Shown here: in pieces, positions 34,423 through 43,072 of the stretch | Layout of the letters: each line of letters starts with the position of its first letter | How positions within the stretch are numbered: the stretch's first letter is position 1 | Assembly: GCA_965661625.1 (NCBI GenBank) | Contig: CBFIEM010000004.1 | Location: forward strand, 117,890 to 181,889 | From: GCA-2705995 sp965661625 | GTDB lineage: Bacteria > Bacteroidota > Bacteroidia > Flavobacteriales_G > Salibacteraceae | Reading direction: 5' to 3' | DNA: 64,000 nucleotides | Made by a program: the position numbers and the translations under genes | Notes under the pieces: generated by a model | What the model was told of the DNA's origin: nothing | What the model saw: only the letters and a program-made list of their open reading frames with translations | The model's database searches: none

Positions 34423-35264
34423 GGTGGTTGATATTAGTCTTTTTATGTTGGAGTCAGCTACAAGCTCAACAAATCTATGTGGGTGAATCAAATGCACTTG
34501 AAGAATGGCCATTTTTCAATTTTGACTTTATTTCCAAGCATAATATCAAGTCCATCACATCTGAATATGCTTACAAGGACAACGATTGCCCCATCAGTTC
34601 AACGCGAATAACCAGGCGTTTTAAATTCAATTCTCGTGGTCAGCTGACTTTATTTTCCGAAACATATGATCTAGGGTTTAGAGTTGACTCCAATGCGGTT
34701 CGCTATTATTATAATCCAAAGGGAGCCTTAATTGCAAAAGATGTAAATGACATTTTAGGCAAGCACCGCTACGCTTATTTTTATGACAAAAAAGGTGAAC
34801 GCATCTCATCACAATACTCCATTGAAAAAGACGGAGAGTTGATCAGTCGAAAAGAACATGCGGAGATAGAATACTTTACAGAGTCTTTTTACAAAAAGCT
34901 TTGGTTTAATGAAACCAATCGCATTTTTCAAGAAGAGACCATTAAACGAGACTCATTACATCGGATGCTATCGCATGTACTCAAGCGCGCAATTGGAGGA
35001 GTTCGTGTTGCTACAACCTATAACTATTCAGACACGCTTCTAACTTCTGTAGAGCGATATGCAAGCAACTCAAAAGCCACCATTAAGCGGATATACCAAT
35101 ATGGTGCAGTTGGTCAAGTTGAAAAGCTTGTAACCAACCGAAACGAGCGCGAACTTTCATCGATGGAGTTCATTTATAAAAATGAACTATTAAGCGCTCA
35201 TTTAGAGCGAGATGCCCTCAGCGGAAGGATTCGCATCTGGCAATATGAGTACACCTTTTACTAA
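34419..35264 (+). CDS. unknown secreted protein
   Basis: 281 residues, unrecognised. A signal peptide (LILVFLCWSQLQAQ) is followed by beta-rich sequence with repeated short strands of the form Y-x-Y-x3-G or YYNPKGALIAK, KKGERISS, QYGAVGQVEKLV, which recall the YD/RHS-like text-report repeats common in Bacteroidota secreted proteins. No C-terminal sorting domain. Overlaps the DUF255 gene by four bases, so co-translated with it, and overlaps the converging tsaB end by four. Confidence 0.6.
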   Translation: MRWLILVFLCWSQLQAQQIYVGESNALEEWPFFNFDFISKHNIKSITSEYAYKDNDCPISSTRITRRFKFNSRGQLTLFSETYDLGFRVDSNAVRYYYNPKGALIAKDVNDILGKHRYAYFYDKKGERISSQYSIEKDGELISRKEHAEIEYFTESFYKKLWFNETNRIFQEETIKRDSLHRMLSHVLKRAIGGVRVATTYNYSDTLLTSVERYASNSKATIKRIYQYGAVGQVEKLVTNRNERELSSMEFIYKNELLSAHLERDALSGRIRIWQYEYTFY

Positions 35265-35941
35265 ACAAGTTTTTTTGGCTTACCAGCTACAAAGTCTTTC
35301 AAATAGAAAGGTTCAAAATAGGCTGCATCTAAAAATTCTTTTCTAGCGAAGGCCTGTGATCCTGGTACCATTAAATCTTGTGCTGAAGGATGTACCCCTT
35401 TCACTAAATGAAGTTTGGGATTTGCTTCAACAAGAGGCGCTAACTTATCCGCTCCTGGCCCATACATTAACACAGGATCAGTATAGCTTGAGATTAACTC
35501 TTCATCAAAAACAAGTGCTTGGATGGGGTTTACTTTTTGGTTGTTTTTATATAAAGCCGTATAAACTTCCATCCTACGAGCATCAATCATTGGTGCTAAT
35601 AGCATTTCAGACTTCAATTGGATAACAGCTTTGTTGTAAGTCATTGCATCAAGCGTGCTAATACCTATGACAGGAATACCAAGTCCAAAAGCCATTCCCT
35701 TAACGGTACTTACTCCAATTCTCAAGCCCGTATAAGACCCAGGACCCAGACTAATTACTAATCCATCTAAGTCATGAACAAGCAGCCCTGCATCTTTCAG
35801 GCACTGATCAATAAACATACTGAGGTGTTCAGCATGCCTATATCCGTCATTTTTCTCATGGATGCTTTGCAGCGCGTCATCTTTGCTCAACGCAACGGAA
35901 CACACGGTTGTAGCCGTTTCTATGTGCAATAAATTAGCCAC
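35261..35941 (-). CDS. tsaB: tRNA threonylcarbamoyladenosine complex subunit TsaB
   Basis: Non-catalytic partner of TsaD in t6A37 synthesis. 226 residues with the ASKHA-type opening LLHIETATTVCSVALS, the HAEHLSMFIDQCL segment and SLGPGSYTGLRIGVSTVKGMA at about 66-86. Start is GTG, overlapping the adaptor stop by one base (TAGTG); the conserved N-terminus begins right there. Co-transcribed with tolC and the efflux adaptor, an order frequent in the phylum. Confidence 0.93.
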   Translation of the reverse strand: MANLLHIETATTVCSVALSKDDALQSIHEKNDGYRHAEHLSMFIDQCLKDAGLLVHDLDGLVISLGPGSYTGLRIGVSTVKGMAFGLGIPVIGISTLDAMTYNKAVIQLKSEMLLAPMIDARRMEVYTALYKNNQKVNPIQALVFDEELISSYTDPVLMYGPGADKLAPLVEANPKLHLVKGVHPSAQDLMVPGSQAFARKEFLDAAYFEPFYLKDFVAGKPKKLV

Positions 35942-37284
35942 TAACGCTCATCAAATTCATAAACCTCCTCACGCGTACCTGACTCTACTTCATCACCGCT
36001 TTGAATTTCTTTTGAAACAAGTGTGTATGGACCAGTAATCAGTGTCGCATTTGTATCTATCCCCGATAAGATTTCAATATACTTATCGTCTTGAATTCCA
36101 GTTTGAACTTTATACTTTACCGCCTTGCCACTTTCCAATAGAAATACGCATTCTTCAAGGTGCTCATCATCAACATCTTCGAGCTGCACCCCTTCGCGTT
36201 TTGAAGAAGTTTTAACCGTTGAATCAGGGCGTACTGTTACCGCTTGAATTGGCACAGCCACAACGTTGTTTCGTTTGTTGGTTTCGATTTCCACTGTCGC
36301 AGACATACCTGGTCTGAAAGGTGACAAATGAGGGTTGTCAGTGTCCAACAAGTCAGCATAAGAACTCCGTAATATCCTCACTTTCACATTAAATACTGTA
36401 ATCTGATCAGTTCCTTGCATACTGGTGCTTGATGAAGAGTTTGCGATTTCCGTGACTACTCCATCGAAAAAACGATCAACATATGCGTCAACTTCAACTT
36501 TAGCTGAATTCCCCAACTTTACTTTTACAATGTCGCTTTCATTAACTTCTACATTTACCTCCATTTGGGTTAGATCTGCAATCCGCAATATCTCAGTTCC
36601 CGCCATTTGACTTGTTCCAACAACTCGCTCTCCTATTTCCACATCCAATTTAGAAATGGTTCCATTTAATGGTGAAAATATGGTTGTTCGCTTAAGGTTA
36701 TCATTTGCTTCTTTCAACGATGCAGCCGTACTTTTTGCTGAGTATTCAGACGAGCGCAAGGCTTGTTCAGCGGCTTCAACATCGGCTTTAGCAACTTCAA
36801 ATTGAGACAAAGACTGATCATATTCTGCTTGTGATATCGCCTTACTCTCCAATAAATCTTTAGATCGCTGGAATGACGCCTTTGCATTAATCAATTGCGC
36901 CCGAGACTGAGCTACGCGGGCTTTTGAATTAGCAACATTTGCTTTTGCGGAGTTCAAACTCGCCTCCATCCTACTCTGCGCAGCCAAATAGAGGTCGGGA
37001 TTGATATTTACAATCAGATCACCTTGTTTCACCAAACTCCCCTCTTTAAAAGGCAGATCGATAATTTCACCAGAAATTTCAGCTGTCATGCTGACTTCCT
37101 TTTCCGGTTGAACTTTACCATTTGCGGCAACGGTCTCTAGTATATCGCGTAATTCAACCTGCTCTGTAAGCACAGCTTGTTTGTCGCTAGAAAAACGTTT
37201 TTTCAATACTCCAGCAATGACTAGCACGACTACAAGAATTCCTAAAATGATAACTATTCGTTTCTGGTTCTTTTTCATTGCCAT
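35941..37284 (-). CDS. efflux periplasmic adaptor (HlyD/MacA type)
   Basis: Membrane fusion protein linking an inner-membrane pump to TolC. 447 residues: N-terminal membrane anchor (VIILGILVVVLVIAGVL), lipoyl half-motif with GEIIDLPFKEGSLVKQGDLI near 68-87, a coiled-coil hairpin at about 95-195 rich in Ala, Gln and Ser, the second lipoyl half (TIFSPLNGTISKLDVEIGERV) and a beta-barrel domain. The C-terminus is acidic. tolC lies 10 bases upstream; the matching permease is not in this window. Confidence 0.9.
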   Translation of the reverse strand: MAMKKNQKRIVIILGILVVVLVIAGVLKKRFSSDKQAVLTEQVELRDILETVAANGKVQPEKEVSMTAEISGEIIDLPFKEGSLVKQGDLIVNINPDLYLAAQSRMEASLNSAKANVANSKARVAQSRAQLINAKASFQRSKDLLESKAISQAEYDQSLSQFEVAKADVEAAEQALRSSEYSAKSTAASLKEANDNLKRTTIFSPLNGTISKLDVEIGERVVGTSQMAGTEILRIADLTQMEVNVEVNESDIVKVKLGNSAKVEVDAYVDRFFDGVVTEIANSSSSTSMQGTDQITVFNVKVRILRSSYADLLDTDNPHLSPFRPGMSATVEIETNKRNNVVAVPIQAVTVRPDSTVKTSSKREGVQLEDVDDEHLEECVFLLESGKAVKYKVQTGIQDDKYIEILSGIDTNATLITGPYTLVSKEIQSGDEVESGTREEVYEFDER

Positions 37285-37294
37285 GGCTTAAGAT

Positions 37295-38713
37295 TTACAT
37301 TATAATGGGGTTACCCATATAAAAGTCCAATATTTTCATTGTAAACACGTACGTATACTTAGACCTTACAAGGTTAGACTGGGCTTGTGTAAGGTTGTTT
37401 TTTGCTGTATTGAAATCTACTGCATTAATCATCCCTACTTCAAATCGTTTTTGAGCATAATCATAAGCTGTTTGTAAACTACTTAAGCTCTTTTCCGTAG
37501 CTCTATAGTTTCTTAAGGCTGCTTTTGCATCAGCATACGCTTGTTCAATATCTTGCTTCACACCATTTTGAACCTGAAGTAACGTAGTCTTCGCTATTTC
37601 ATTTTGAATTTTTGACCTACTAATTGCGTTGGCATTTTGGAAACCATTAAAAATGGGGATATTCAATGTTACAGTTATGTTTTGATTGAAATTATCTTGT
37701 AATTGATCATTGAAAGCTTTCGTCTGTCGATCCTGATCAAAGACTGGTGTTAACACTGTTTCCATAGTGTTTTCTGTAAAACCAATTGCCCTGGTGCCCA
37801 CCTCTTCAACATCACCAACTCCCACTGTTTGCAAGTCGGAATATCCTGTTCCAATAGATCCATTTAAACTAAGCCTAGGACTTACACTGCCTTGAGCCAC
37901 CTTAATTCCTTTTTCAGTACTCTCAACTCTAATTTCGGCTCCTTTGATGGCTGGAAGTGTTTCTTCAGCATTCGCATAAATTGTTGTCGATGAGTTGGTC
38001 ATTTTAGCGTTTTCAGCTACCTCAACTTGGGGTTGAACAACCTCAAATTCTGTAGAAGCATCTAATTGCAAGATTTGTTTTAGTGATAAGTACGCTAAAT
38101 CCACCTGATTCTGAGCATTCACAACGTTCGCCTCTTCATTTGCAAGTTGGGCTTGAACCTGCAATAAATCCCCAGCAGGAACGCTCCCGGCTTTAACTAA
38201 CCGATTTGTTCGATCAACCTGTTGCCTGATTATATCCTGTTGAAATTCAGCCACCTTAAGCAGTTCATCATTCTGAAGGATTCGCAAATAAGCCAATGCC
38301 ACTTGGAGTGAAATGTCATTCTTGGTGCTTTCTACATCATATTTGGCCGCCATTGCTTCCAACTCTGATCTTCTGATGGTGTTGTAATTTTGAAGGCCTC
38401 CAAACAATACCCAATTAGAGCTAAGCTGGAAATTATTTGATTGCACACGGGTTTCGGCAAATTGATTTGTAAATGGATCAATTCGCTGTCCAAAATTATA
38501 ACCGTGAGTCGCAAACCCATTCAACGTAGGTAATGCACTTCCTTTTGATCCAACAACATTTTGTTCGCTCAATTGAGCCTGCAATTCAGATTGCTTTATA
38601 GTAATGTTATTTTCAATTGCGTAATTAACGCATTGCTCTAAGGTCCACTTCTCTTGACCTAACCCTACAATAGAAGTTGTTAGAAAAAGAAAAAAAATAA
38701 CTACTTTCTTCAT
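37295..38713 (-). CDS. TolC-family outer-membrane efflux protein
   Basis: Trimeric channel-tunnel for drug or metabolite export. The ATG at 38713 starts a signal peptide (VIFFLFLTTSIVGLGQ); the longer frame to 38749 would lie upstream of the predicted transcription start. 472 residues with the two OEP repeats, LEQCVNYAIENNITIKQ near the N-terminus and the pattern of long Gln/Ala/Asn coiled coils, including FEVGMINAVDFNTAKNNL near the end. Followed by its adaptor. Confidence 0.92.
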   Translation of the reverse strand: MKKVVIFFLFLTTSIVGLGQEKWTLEQCVNYAIENNITIKQSELQAQLSEQNVVGSKGSALPTLNGFATHGYNFGQRIDPFTNQFAETRVQSNNFQLSSNWVLFGGLQNYNTIRRSELEAMAAKYDVESTKNDISLQVALAYLRILQNDELLKVAEFQQDIIRQQVDRTNRLVKAGSVPAGDLLQVQAQLANEEANVVNAQNQVDLAYLSLKQILQLDASTEFEVVQPQVEVAENAKMTNSSTTIYANAEETLPAIKGAEIRVESTEKGIKVAQGSVSPRLSLNGSIGTGYSDLQTVGVGDVEEVGTRAIGFTENTMETVLTPVFDQDRQTKAFNDQLQDNFNQNITVTLNIPIFNGFQNANAISRSKIQNEIAKTTLLQVQNGVKQDIEQAYADAKAALRNYRATEKSLSSLQTAYDYAQKRFEVGMINAVDFNTAKNNLTQAQSNLVRSKYTYVFTMKILDFYMGNPIIM

Positions 38714-38736
38714 AATGCCCGATGAGATTTCATGAG

Positions 38737-38744
38737 CAAAAATA
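38737..38744 (-). promoter_or_regulatory. candidate -7 element for tolC
   Basis: On the minus strand TATTTTTG fits TAnnTTTG. It lies about 25 bases before the tolC ATG at 38713. No good -33 element is seen at the right distance. Confidence 0.4.
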
Positions 38745-38824
38745 CCCATGTTATTGAGTCTAAGAAGTAAAATATGGAGAACGGGCAGATTTCTCTACCA
38801 ATGGTACAACCTGCAAATGAAAGG

Positions 38825-39040
38825 TTAGGCCGAATATTGCTTTTTGAACAACCAAATACCTCCACCAAATAACAAGGCATATGGGATTGCCATCAGGTAG
38901 AGAATGCCATTATTCAATCCTTGGCCGATATTACTCTCATTGTTCTCAACTACAGCCCTACACATAGAGCACTGAGCAGTGACATCCAAACTAACCACTA
39001 GTAAAACAACTATCAACCCGATATATACTGAAAACCTCAT
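38825..39040 (-). CDS. small two-helix membrane protein with CSMC motif
   Basis: 71 residues starting at the ATG at 39040, which overlaps the DUF420 stop by four bases. N-terminal signal/helix (YIGLIVVLLVVSLDVTAQ), then CSMCRAVVENN with a C-x2-C, and a second hydrophobic helix (LYLMAIPYALLFGGGIWLF) ending in basic residues. Last gene of the cytochrome oxidase operon. The two Cys should face the periplasm, so copper binding or thiol chemistry in oxidase assembly is a reasonable guess. Not assigned to a named family. Confidence 0.65.
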   Translation of the reverse strand: MRFSVYIGLIVVLLVVSLDVTAQCSMCRAVVENNESNIGQGLNNGILYLMAIPYALLFGGGIWLFKKQYSA

Positions 39041-39567
39041 GCGTAATAAGGACTTATCATAAAGTAGACAATTACTCCTGTAATGGTGACATAAAGCCAA
39101 ATAGGAAGCGTAATTCGCGCAATTTTCCTGTGCTTATCAAACCGATCAGATAATGCTCTTACAAACGTTATTAGCACCAATGGAACAATAACAATCGCAA
39201 GAATGATATGAGAGATTAAAACAAAATAATACAAGTACTTAAGGATACCCTCACCCCCATACACAGTGCTATCTGTAAACGTATGATAAGTTACATATGA
39301 TAATAGAAAGCAAATTGACAATATCAAAGCGCTCACCATTATGCGCTGATGAACACGTTTATTACCAACAAAAATAGCGTATGCCCCAGCAATCAGGAGG
39401 ACAGACGTTGAACCATTTAAAATGGCATTAAGAAGAGGCAAAAATGTTAAGTTCACTCCAGAAATGTCTGGACTTGGAAGAATATACATGAGCGCCACCA
39501 CTATTGGAATTGCTATGCTTGAAATAATGATTACTTGCTTGCCTTGTTTCTCAGTTAGAAATGCCAT
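39037..39567 (-). CDS. DUF420 membrane protein of the oxidase cluster
   Basis: 176 residues with five hydrophobic helices (about 13-29, 45-66, 75-97, 112-135, 150-172). Conserved His residues lie in helices (VHQRIM, YVTYHTF, ISHIILAIVIVPLVL, HRKIARITLPIW), the DUF420 pattern. DUF420 proteins are found with haem-copper oxidase genes and are thought to help assembly or haem handling, but no reaction is proven. It overlaps the Sco gene by 17 bases. Confidence 0.82.
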   Translation of the reverse strand: MAFLTEKQGKQVIIISSIAIPIVVALMYILPSPDISGVNLTFLPLLNAILNGSTSVLLIAGAYAIFVGNKRVHQRIMVSALILSICFLLSYVTYHTFTDSTVYGGEGILKYLYYFVLISHIILAIVIVPLVLITFVRALSDRFDKHRKIARITLPIWLYVTITGVIVYFMISPYYA

Positions 39568-40279
39568 CTCGTTCTCTTTTGGCCTCCATTCCCGGTTCGA
39601 TTACATTTTTTAAATATCGTAACTGTTGAATGGCGTCCTTTAATTCTTTAGTATCTACGTATTGTGTCCCGTCGAAATAACCTCTAATGTGATTATGGTG
39701 ATCGACTAACACAATTGTACTTGTGTTTAGTATTGAGTCATTATAGGTTACATTCTCGTTTGTAGAAAGTAACAATCCATTGAGAGCAAAGTTGTAGACT
39801 TCACTTAAAGATTCTGTTTTAACCGTTTTCCAAACTTCACTATTTGCTTTAAAACCCTTCCTGAATGCCGCAATTTGTTCTTCAGAATCACCATTTGGAT
39901 TCAAGCTAAGCTGAATGATATTCACATCCTTTCCTTCAACTACGGATTCCTGAATGGCTGCAAGTTGTTCAGAAATCCGCGCGCCTTTGTAGTCGCAGGA
40001 TACGCAAACGAAAGAGAACACCTTAATCTTTCCTGTGTAGGCTTCAGAAGAGACGCGCTCTCCAGAAAAGGTACTAAACTCGAAATCAGGAATATTGTAA
40101 TAAATGGTATCAGGAGCACCTGACTTCAGTTTATCTTTTGGATGGAGAAGTTTTTCTCCATAAAATGGCAAACGGACAAAGTTGTGTTTGCCCGTTGCTG
40201 ATAATACATATAATAAAGAAGGGAATACTAAGATTCCGAAAAGGATACCCAGTTGCTTTCCCCTTGACAGGTTTGCCAT
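39551..40279 (-). CDS. Sco-like protein with degenerate copper site
   Basis: Member of the SCO/SenC thioredoxin-fold family by overall pattern: N-terminal membrane anchor, IPDFEFSTFSGERVSSEAYTG at about 63-83, a central strand KIKVFSF and the late VLVDHHNHIRGYFDGT. Active Sco proteins bind copper through C-x3-C and a later His. Here the first Cys is Cys95, but its partner position 99 is Gly, with an extra Cys at 92 giving C-x2-C, and the usual His before the last strand is Asn185. 242 residues. Lies between subunit IV and DUF420 in the oxidase operon. Confidence 0.75.
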   Translation of the reverse strand: MANLSRGKQLGILFGILVFPSLLYVLSATGKHNFVRLPFYGEKLLHPKDKLKSGAPDTIYYNIPDFEFSTFSGERVSSEAYTGKIKVFSFVCVSCDYKGARISEQLAAIQESVVEGKDVNIIQLSLNPNGDSEEQIAAFRKGFKANSEVWKTVKTESLSEVYNFALNGLLLSTNENVTYNDSILNTSTIVLVDHHNHIRGYFDGTQYVDTKELKDAIQQLRYLKNVIEPGMEAKRERDGISN

Positions 40280-40281
40280 AT

Positions 40282-40659
40282 CTACATTCCTAACATTTGT
40301 CGAATTTCAAACAAGCCATTCGATTCCGTGAGGACAATAAAAATCAGGTATAAGATAAATAGTGCATATGGCGCAAGGATAATCCACTTCAGCGATTTTC
40401 TTTCTTCTCCTAAGTGCATAAAGACAAGCACAATGTATGCTGCCTTAACAATGGTCATGATAACAAAAGCCGTTTTTATAACTGCAAATGTTTCAGCATC
40501 TACCATTGATTTTCCGAAAAAGGCTCCCATCAAAACCTCAACAACCGTTAATACTGATAGGATAATGGTAACCTTAAAAATGTTTTTTCTAATCTTTTTC
40601 CCCTCTTCTTCGCTATGATGAGCGTCCAAAGAATATTCTATTATATCGTCTCTTTCCAT
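40282..40659 (-). CDS. cytochrome c oxidase subunit IV family protein
   Basis: Small integral subunit of a caa3/haem-copper oxidase. 125 residues, a charged N-terminus, then three helices (about 29-47, 60-83, 91-110) with the family pattern KAAYIVLVFMHLGEERKSLKW. Starts 18 bases after the second subunit III gene and ends two bases before the Sco-like gene. Confidence 0.85.
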   Translation of the reverse strand: MERDDIIEYSLDAHHSEEEGKKIRKNIFKVTIILSVLTVVEVLMGAFFGKSMVDAETFAVIKTAFVIMTIVKAAYIVLVFMHLGEERKSLKWIILAPYALFILYLIFIVLTESNGLFEIRQMLGM

Positions 40660-40677
40660 AATGCTTATTCTTTCAAA

Positions 40678-41490
40678 TTATACGAGGTAAAAGAAGGTAA
40701 ATACAAATACCCAAACAAGATCTACAAAGTGCCAGTACAGACCAATCTTCTCTACCATCTCATAGTGTCCTCGTTTATCGTAAACCCCTTTCATAACATT
40801 TAGGAGAATAACTAAATTCAGAATCACACCAGACAAAACGTGGGTTCCATGGAAACCTGTAATGAAGAAAAAGAAATCAGCATACAAACGATGACCGTAT
40901 TCATTCCGAACTAGGTTCGCTCCTTTAACATACTCACTCGTAGCAGCAATGTTAGCCGCCTCTTTCCCGGTGGCAACATCTCCTGATGGTAACTGAACAT
41001 CTCCTGATTCGTTTATTATTGTTGCAGGGTGACCATCAACCATAATGTAAGCTCCGAAATCAGAACCAGAGATAAAAGTACTCCACTCCCAAACCTGAGA
41101 CCCAAGAAAGATAGCACCTCCGACAACAGTCGCTGCAAGCCACTTCGTAACACCTTTACGATCCATCCGGTGTCCTGCCTCCACAGCTAACACCATGGTA
41201 ACGGAACTTACAATCAAAATGAACGTCATTAATGCCACGTATAATAATGGCAAGTGACTATGGTGAAAAAATGGAAAGTGAAAAAACACTTCCTCACTTA
41301 CTGGCCATAAATCAACATATTTATGACGTGCAAATCCTAGGGCCACCAAAAGGCCTCCAAAAGTTAAGGCATCCGATATGAGGAAGAACCACATCATCAA
41401 CTTTCCATAACTCACACTAAACGGGGATCTTCCACCTCCCCAGAGCACTTTGGGCTCAATTGCTTTACTCGCTTCTCCAGCCATGTTCAA
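40678..41490 (-). CDS. cytochrome c oxidase subunit III
   Basis: 270 residues (ATG at 41490, or two codons later at 41484). Helical core with GKLMMWFFLISDALTFGGLL, EWSTFI after helix 3, FFITGFHGTHVLSGVILNLV and the closing GLYWHFVDLVWVFVFTFFYL, which is the subunit III signature with Glu and His residues lining the fold. A periplasmic insertion of about 55 residues between helices 4 and 5 is longer than usual. Second of two subunit III genes in tandem. Confidence 0.92.
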   Translation of the reverse strand: MNMAGEASKAIEPKVLWGGGRSPFSVSYGKLMMWFFLISDALTFGGLLVALGFARHKYVDLWPVSEEVFFHFPFFHHSHLPLLYVALMTFILIVSSVTMVLAVEAGHRMDRKGVTKWLAATVVGGAIFLGSQVWEWSTFISGSDFGAYIMVDGHPATIINESGDVQLPSGDVATGKEAANIAATSEYVKGANLVRNEYGHRLYADFFFFITGFHGTHVLSGVILNLVILLNVMKGVYDKRGHYEMVEKIGLYWHFVDLVWVFVFTFFYLV

Positions 41491-41516
41491 TTATTTATAA
41501 TAAGGGCTCTGCAATA

Positions 41517-42086
41517 CTAACGAATAAATAACAAAAATAACAGCAAATAAATCCATAGAAGGCCTAAAAAATGCCAGTACATCGCCGTAAGCTCCAATCC
41601 CAATGAATTTTTTTCATCATATCTGTTACGAAAGGCCTTAATCGTGCTTACTAATAAAGCAATTAAACCTCCAAATAAATGGGCCAAATGCACTGCAGTA
41701 AGAATGTACATAAATGACGCCGAAACATTTGTTCCTACAAAGTAGTAGCCCTGATCAACCATGTATCCATATGTGTAGAACTGAGCAAATACAAACCCAA
41801 TTCCTAAACCAAGTGTAGCGAGTAAACCAATAGCGGCATTTCTTACTTGTCCCTTTTTTATAGAAAATTGCGCAAAGAATAAAAACGCACTACTCAAAAT
41901 TATTAGGGCTGTGCTCGTAAAAAATGGCGTTGGCAAATCAAAAACCAACCAATTCGCATCTGCCTGACGAACGATATAAGCGCTTGTCAAACCTGCAAAA
42001 AGCATTACCATTCCAATCATGCCAACAACCATGAGGGACTTTCGTGTTTTCCGATGCCTCACTTCATCCTCTGTGTACTCAACCAT
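41517..42086 (-). CDS. haem-copper oxidase subunit III family protein, short form
   Basis: 189 residues with five helices and the subunit III end AMYWHFLGLLWIYLLLFL plus VHLAHLFGGLIALL. It lacks the long loop of its downstream relative, so the two are diverged paralogs and not a recent duplication. Thirteen bases after cyoE. Tandem long and short subunit III genes are usual for the Bacteroidota oxidase cluster. Confidence 0.88.
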   Translation of the reverse strand: MVEYTEDEVRHRKTRKSLMVVGMIGMVMLFAGLTSAYIVRQADANWLVFDLPTPFFTSTALIILSSAFLFFAQFSIKKGQVRNAAIGLLATLGLGIGFVFAQFYTYGYMVDQGYYFVGTNVSASFMYILTAVHLAHLFGGLIALLVSTIKAFRNRYDEKNSLGLELTAMYWHFLGLLWIYLLLFLLFIR

Positions 42087-42099
42087 AATTTCAAGGTGT

Positions 42100-42960
42100 T
42101 TAGATCACGCGATCTAGTAATAATATTATTTGGACTATTGGTAAGTAAACAAACGAACTAAACATGAGTTTAGTCGCATACTTATCTTCACACGTTTGGA
42201 ATAACCGAAAAGCATAAAAGAGCATCCATAATCCCATGATTACAATTCCTATTGAGCCGACAATCCCTACAACATCAAAGTAGTACGGAGTAATTGATAC
42301 TCCAATCATACCAATGGTATAGACCAGCATCTGAACTGCACTTGCCTTTCCTTTTCCTGATTTTGACGGAAGCAAGTAAAACCCAGCTCGTGAATAATCT
42401 TCATCCAATTTCCAAGCAATAGCCCAAAAATGTGGAAATTGCCACATGAATTGGATAGCGAATAGCAGGCCAGGGATTAACCCAAACTCCCCCGTAGCGC
42501 CAATGTAACCAAGCATCGGTGGGATAGCACCTGGAAAAGCTCCTACAAAAACCGCAAAGGGGGTTACACGCTTTAAAGGAGTATATAAACCGACATATAG
42601 AATTAGTGCTAGGACTCCTAAAAGACCACTGAGTTGGTTCAAAGAAAAAAGCATCAATGCGCCAGTTATTCCTAACACAGAAGACACCACAAATGCTTCT
42701 AAAGATGAAATACGACCGGCGGGAATTGGTCTCCCTTTGGTTCGGTTCATCATTGCATCCAAGTCTTTTTCTATAACTTGATTAAATCCGTTGGAAGCAC
42801 CTGTTATTAAAAATCCACCTCCAATGAGGAGCATCAAGGACAATCCATTAAAGTCTTGCTGAGCAAGGAAATAACTCAGTACTGCAGACACCACAACTAA
42901 GGATGCTAACCGCAGTTTTGCAAGAGCCGCGTAGGCCTTAACTCGCCCAACGAATTTCAA
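42100..42960 (-). CDS. cyoE: protohaem IX farnesyltransferase (haem O synthase)
   Basis: Adds farnesyl to haem b for the oxidase. 286 residues, about eight to nine helices, with the prenyltransferase motif NQVIEKDLDAMMNRTKGRP near 60-78 and a second acidic loop KLDEDYSRAGFYLLPS. Start is TTG: no in-frame ATG, and the protein's basic N-terminus (KFVGRVKAYAALAKLR) is normal. First gene of the oxidase operon. A -7 box lies 50 bases upstream. Confidence 0.93.
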   Translation of the reverse strand: MKFVGRVKAYAALAKLRLASLVVVSAVLSYFLAQQDFNGLSLMLLIGGGFLITGASNGFNQVIEKDLDAMMNRTKGRPIPAGRISSLEAFVVSSVLGITGALMLFSLNQLSGLLGVLALILYVGLYTPLKRVTPFAVFVGAFPGAIPPMLGYIGATGEFGLIPGLLFAIQFMWQFPHFWAIAWKLDEDYSRAGFYLLPSKSGKGKASAVQMLVYTIGMIGVSITPYYFDVVGIVGSIGIVIMGLWMLFYAFRLFQTCEDKYATKLMFSSFVYLPIVQIILLLDRVI

Positions 42961-43009
42961 TTTAAGGGATATGACTTCTTGATTCTGGATAAGCGCTTCA
43001 TTCAGGCCC

Positions 43010-43017
43010 CAAAAATA
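43010..43017 (-). promoter_or_regulatory. candidate -7 element for cyoE operon
   Basis: Minus-strand TATTTTTG, an exact TAnnTTTG match, about 50 bases before the TTG start of cyoE. A matching -33 TTTG is not seen. Confidence 0.4.
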
Positions 43018-43072
43018 CTTCTTTCTGGTTGAATAAATGCACGGTTTTAGGTCTTTGAGCTATAGTAAATGC

